A stretch of DNA of 22,266 nt, from positions 1-22,266 of IMG/VR virus record IMGVR_UViG_3300027848_000109. One strand, 5' to 3'. Shown piece by piece: positions 22,133 through 22,266 of this stretch (the stretch's first letter is position 1; the number at the start of each line of letters is the position of its first letter). Below the pieces are notes generated by a model. The model was not told where the DNA came from. It ran no database searches and was given only the letters and a program-made list of their open reading frames with translations. This DNA comes from a virus. A program made the translations under genes and the position numbers.

Positions 22133-22266
22133 TTAATTTAAAATTTTATTTTGCATCTCCTCTGATTCAATAAAGTCAATTATACTATCAACTTGGTAAT
22201 CGGATTCGATATTTTCGTTATAACTAGTGTTTACTTTAATTGAGATTTTATTCTCAGGTTTCAATT
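22133..22266 (-). CDS. C-terminal end of an unidentified gene (partial)
   Basis: The minus-strand frame is open from the window end to a TAA at 22135-22133, one base before the next ATG. It gives 43 residues ending in SEEMQNKILN, with SYNENIESDYQVDSIIDFIE before that. The acidic helical end is not diagnostic. The gene's start and most of its length lie to the right of the window. Confidence 0.65.
   Translation of the reverse strand, partial: LKPENKISIKVNTSYNENIESDYQVDSIIDFIESEEMQNKILN

Overview
The window is about 22 kb of an AT-rich tailed-phage genome with T4-like (myovirus) head and baseplate genes. Start codons follow A-rich leaders (typically AATAAAAATG-like) with almost no GGAGG-type ribosome binding site. 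That pattern is typical of Bacteroidota hosts, so I infer a T4-like phage of a Bacteroidota (perhaps flavobacterial) host, or a prophage/metagenomic relative. The host assignment is inference; the T4-like gene order is visible in the proteins.

Left part, + strand (1-13606): the packaging and head-assembly module in T4 order. It holds the large terminase (gp17-like, cut by the window start), a small unknown protein, the portal (gp20-like), an unknown 261-aa protein, a one-pass membrane protein, a cupin-fold protein, an unknown 147-aa protein, the prohead protease (gp21-like), an acidic scaffold-like protein (gp22-like position) and the major capsid protein (gp23-like). Hairpin terminators lie after the 147-aa gene (8580-8616) and after the capsid gene (13629-13660). 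A small ParB/Srx-like gene (13703-14122) follows as its own unit.

The dominant peculiarity is five inteins in three of these proteins: two in the terminase, two in the portal and one in the prohead protease. Each sits in a conserved region; one adjoins a terminase nuclease aspartate and one lies two residues before the protease histidine. Most have no homing endonuclease or one whose catalytic acids look lost. One portal intein has Pro at position 1 instead of Cys/Ser/Ala, with a Cys in block F.

Right part, - strand (22266-14250, transcribed leftwards): a C-terminal gene fragment, a 118-aa unknown, two glycosyltransferases (GT-B then GT2), a gp55-like late sigma factor, a 124-aa unknown, a 483-aa probable virion protein, a 144-aa protein, a 57-aa coiled-coil protein, a gp5-like baseplate hub OB-fold protein and a 466-aa probable structural protein. 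Many of these genes overlap or touch (TAATG or 8-nt overlaps). The two modules converge on a nested inverted repeat at 14130-14230.

Regulation: six gene leaders on both strands carry TATTTAT followed by an A-rich stretch, most about 18-22 bases before the start codon. As the window also encodes a gp55-like sigma factor, I propose this as the phage's late-promoter element, distinct from but reminiscent of the T4 TATAAATA element.
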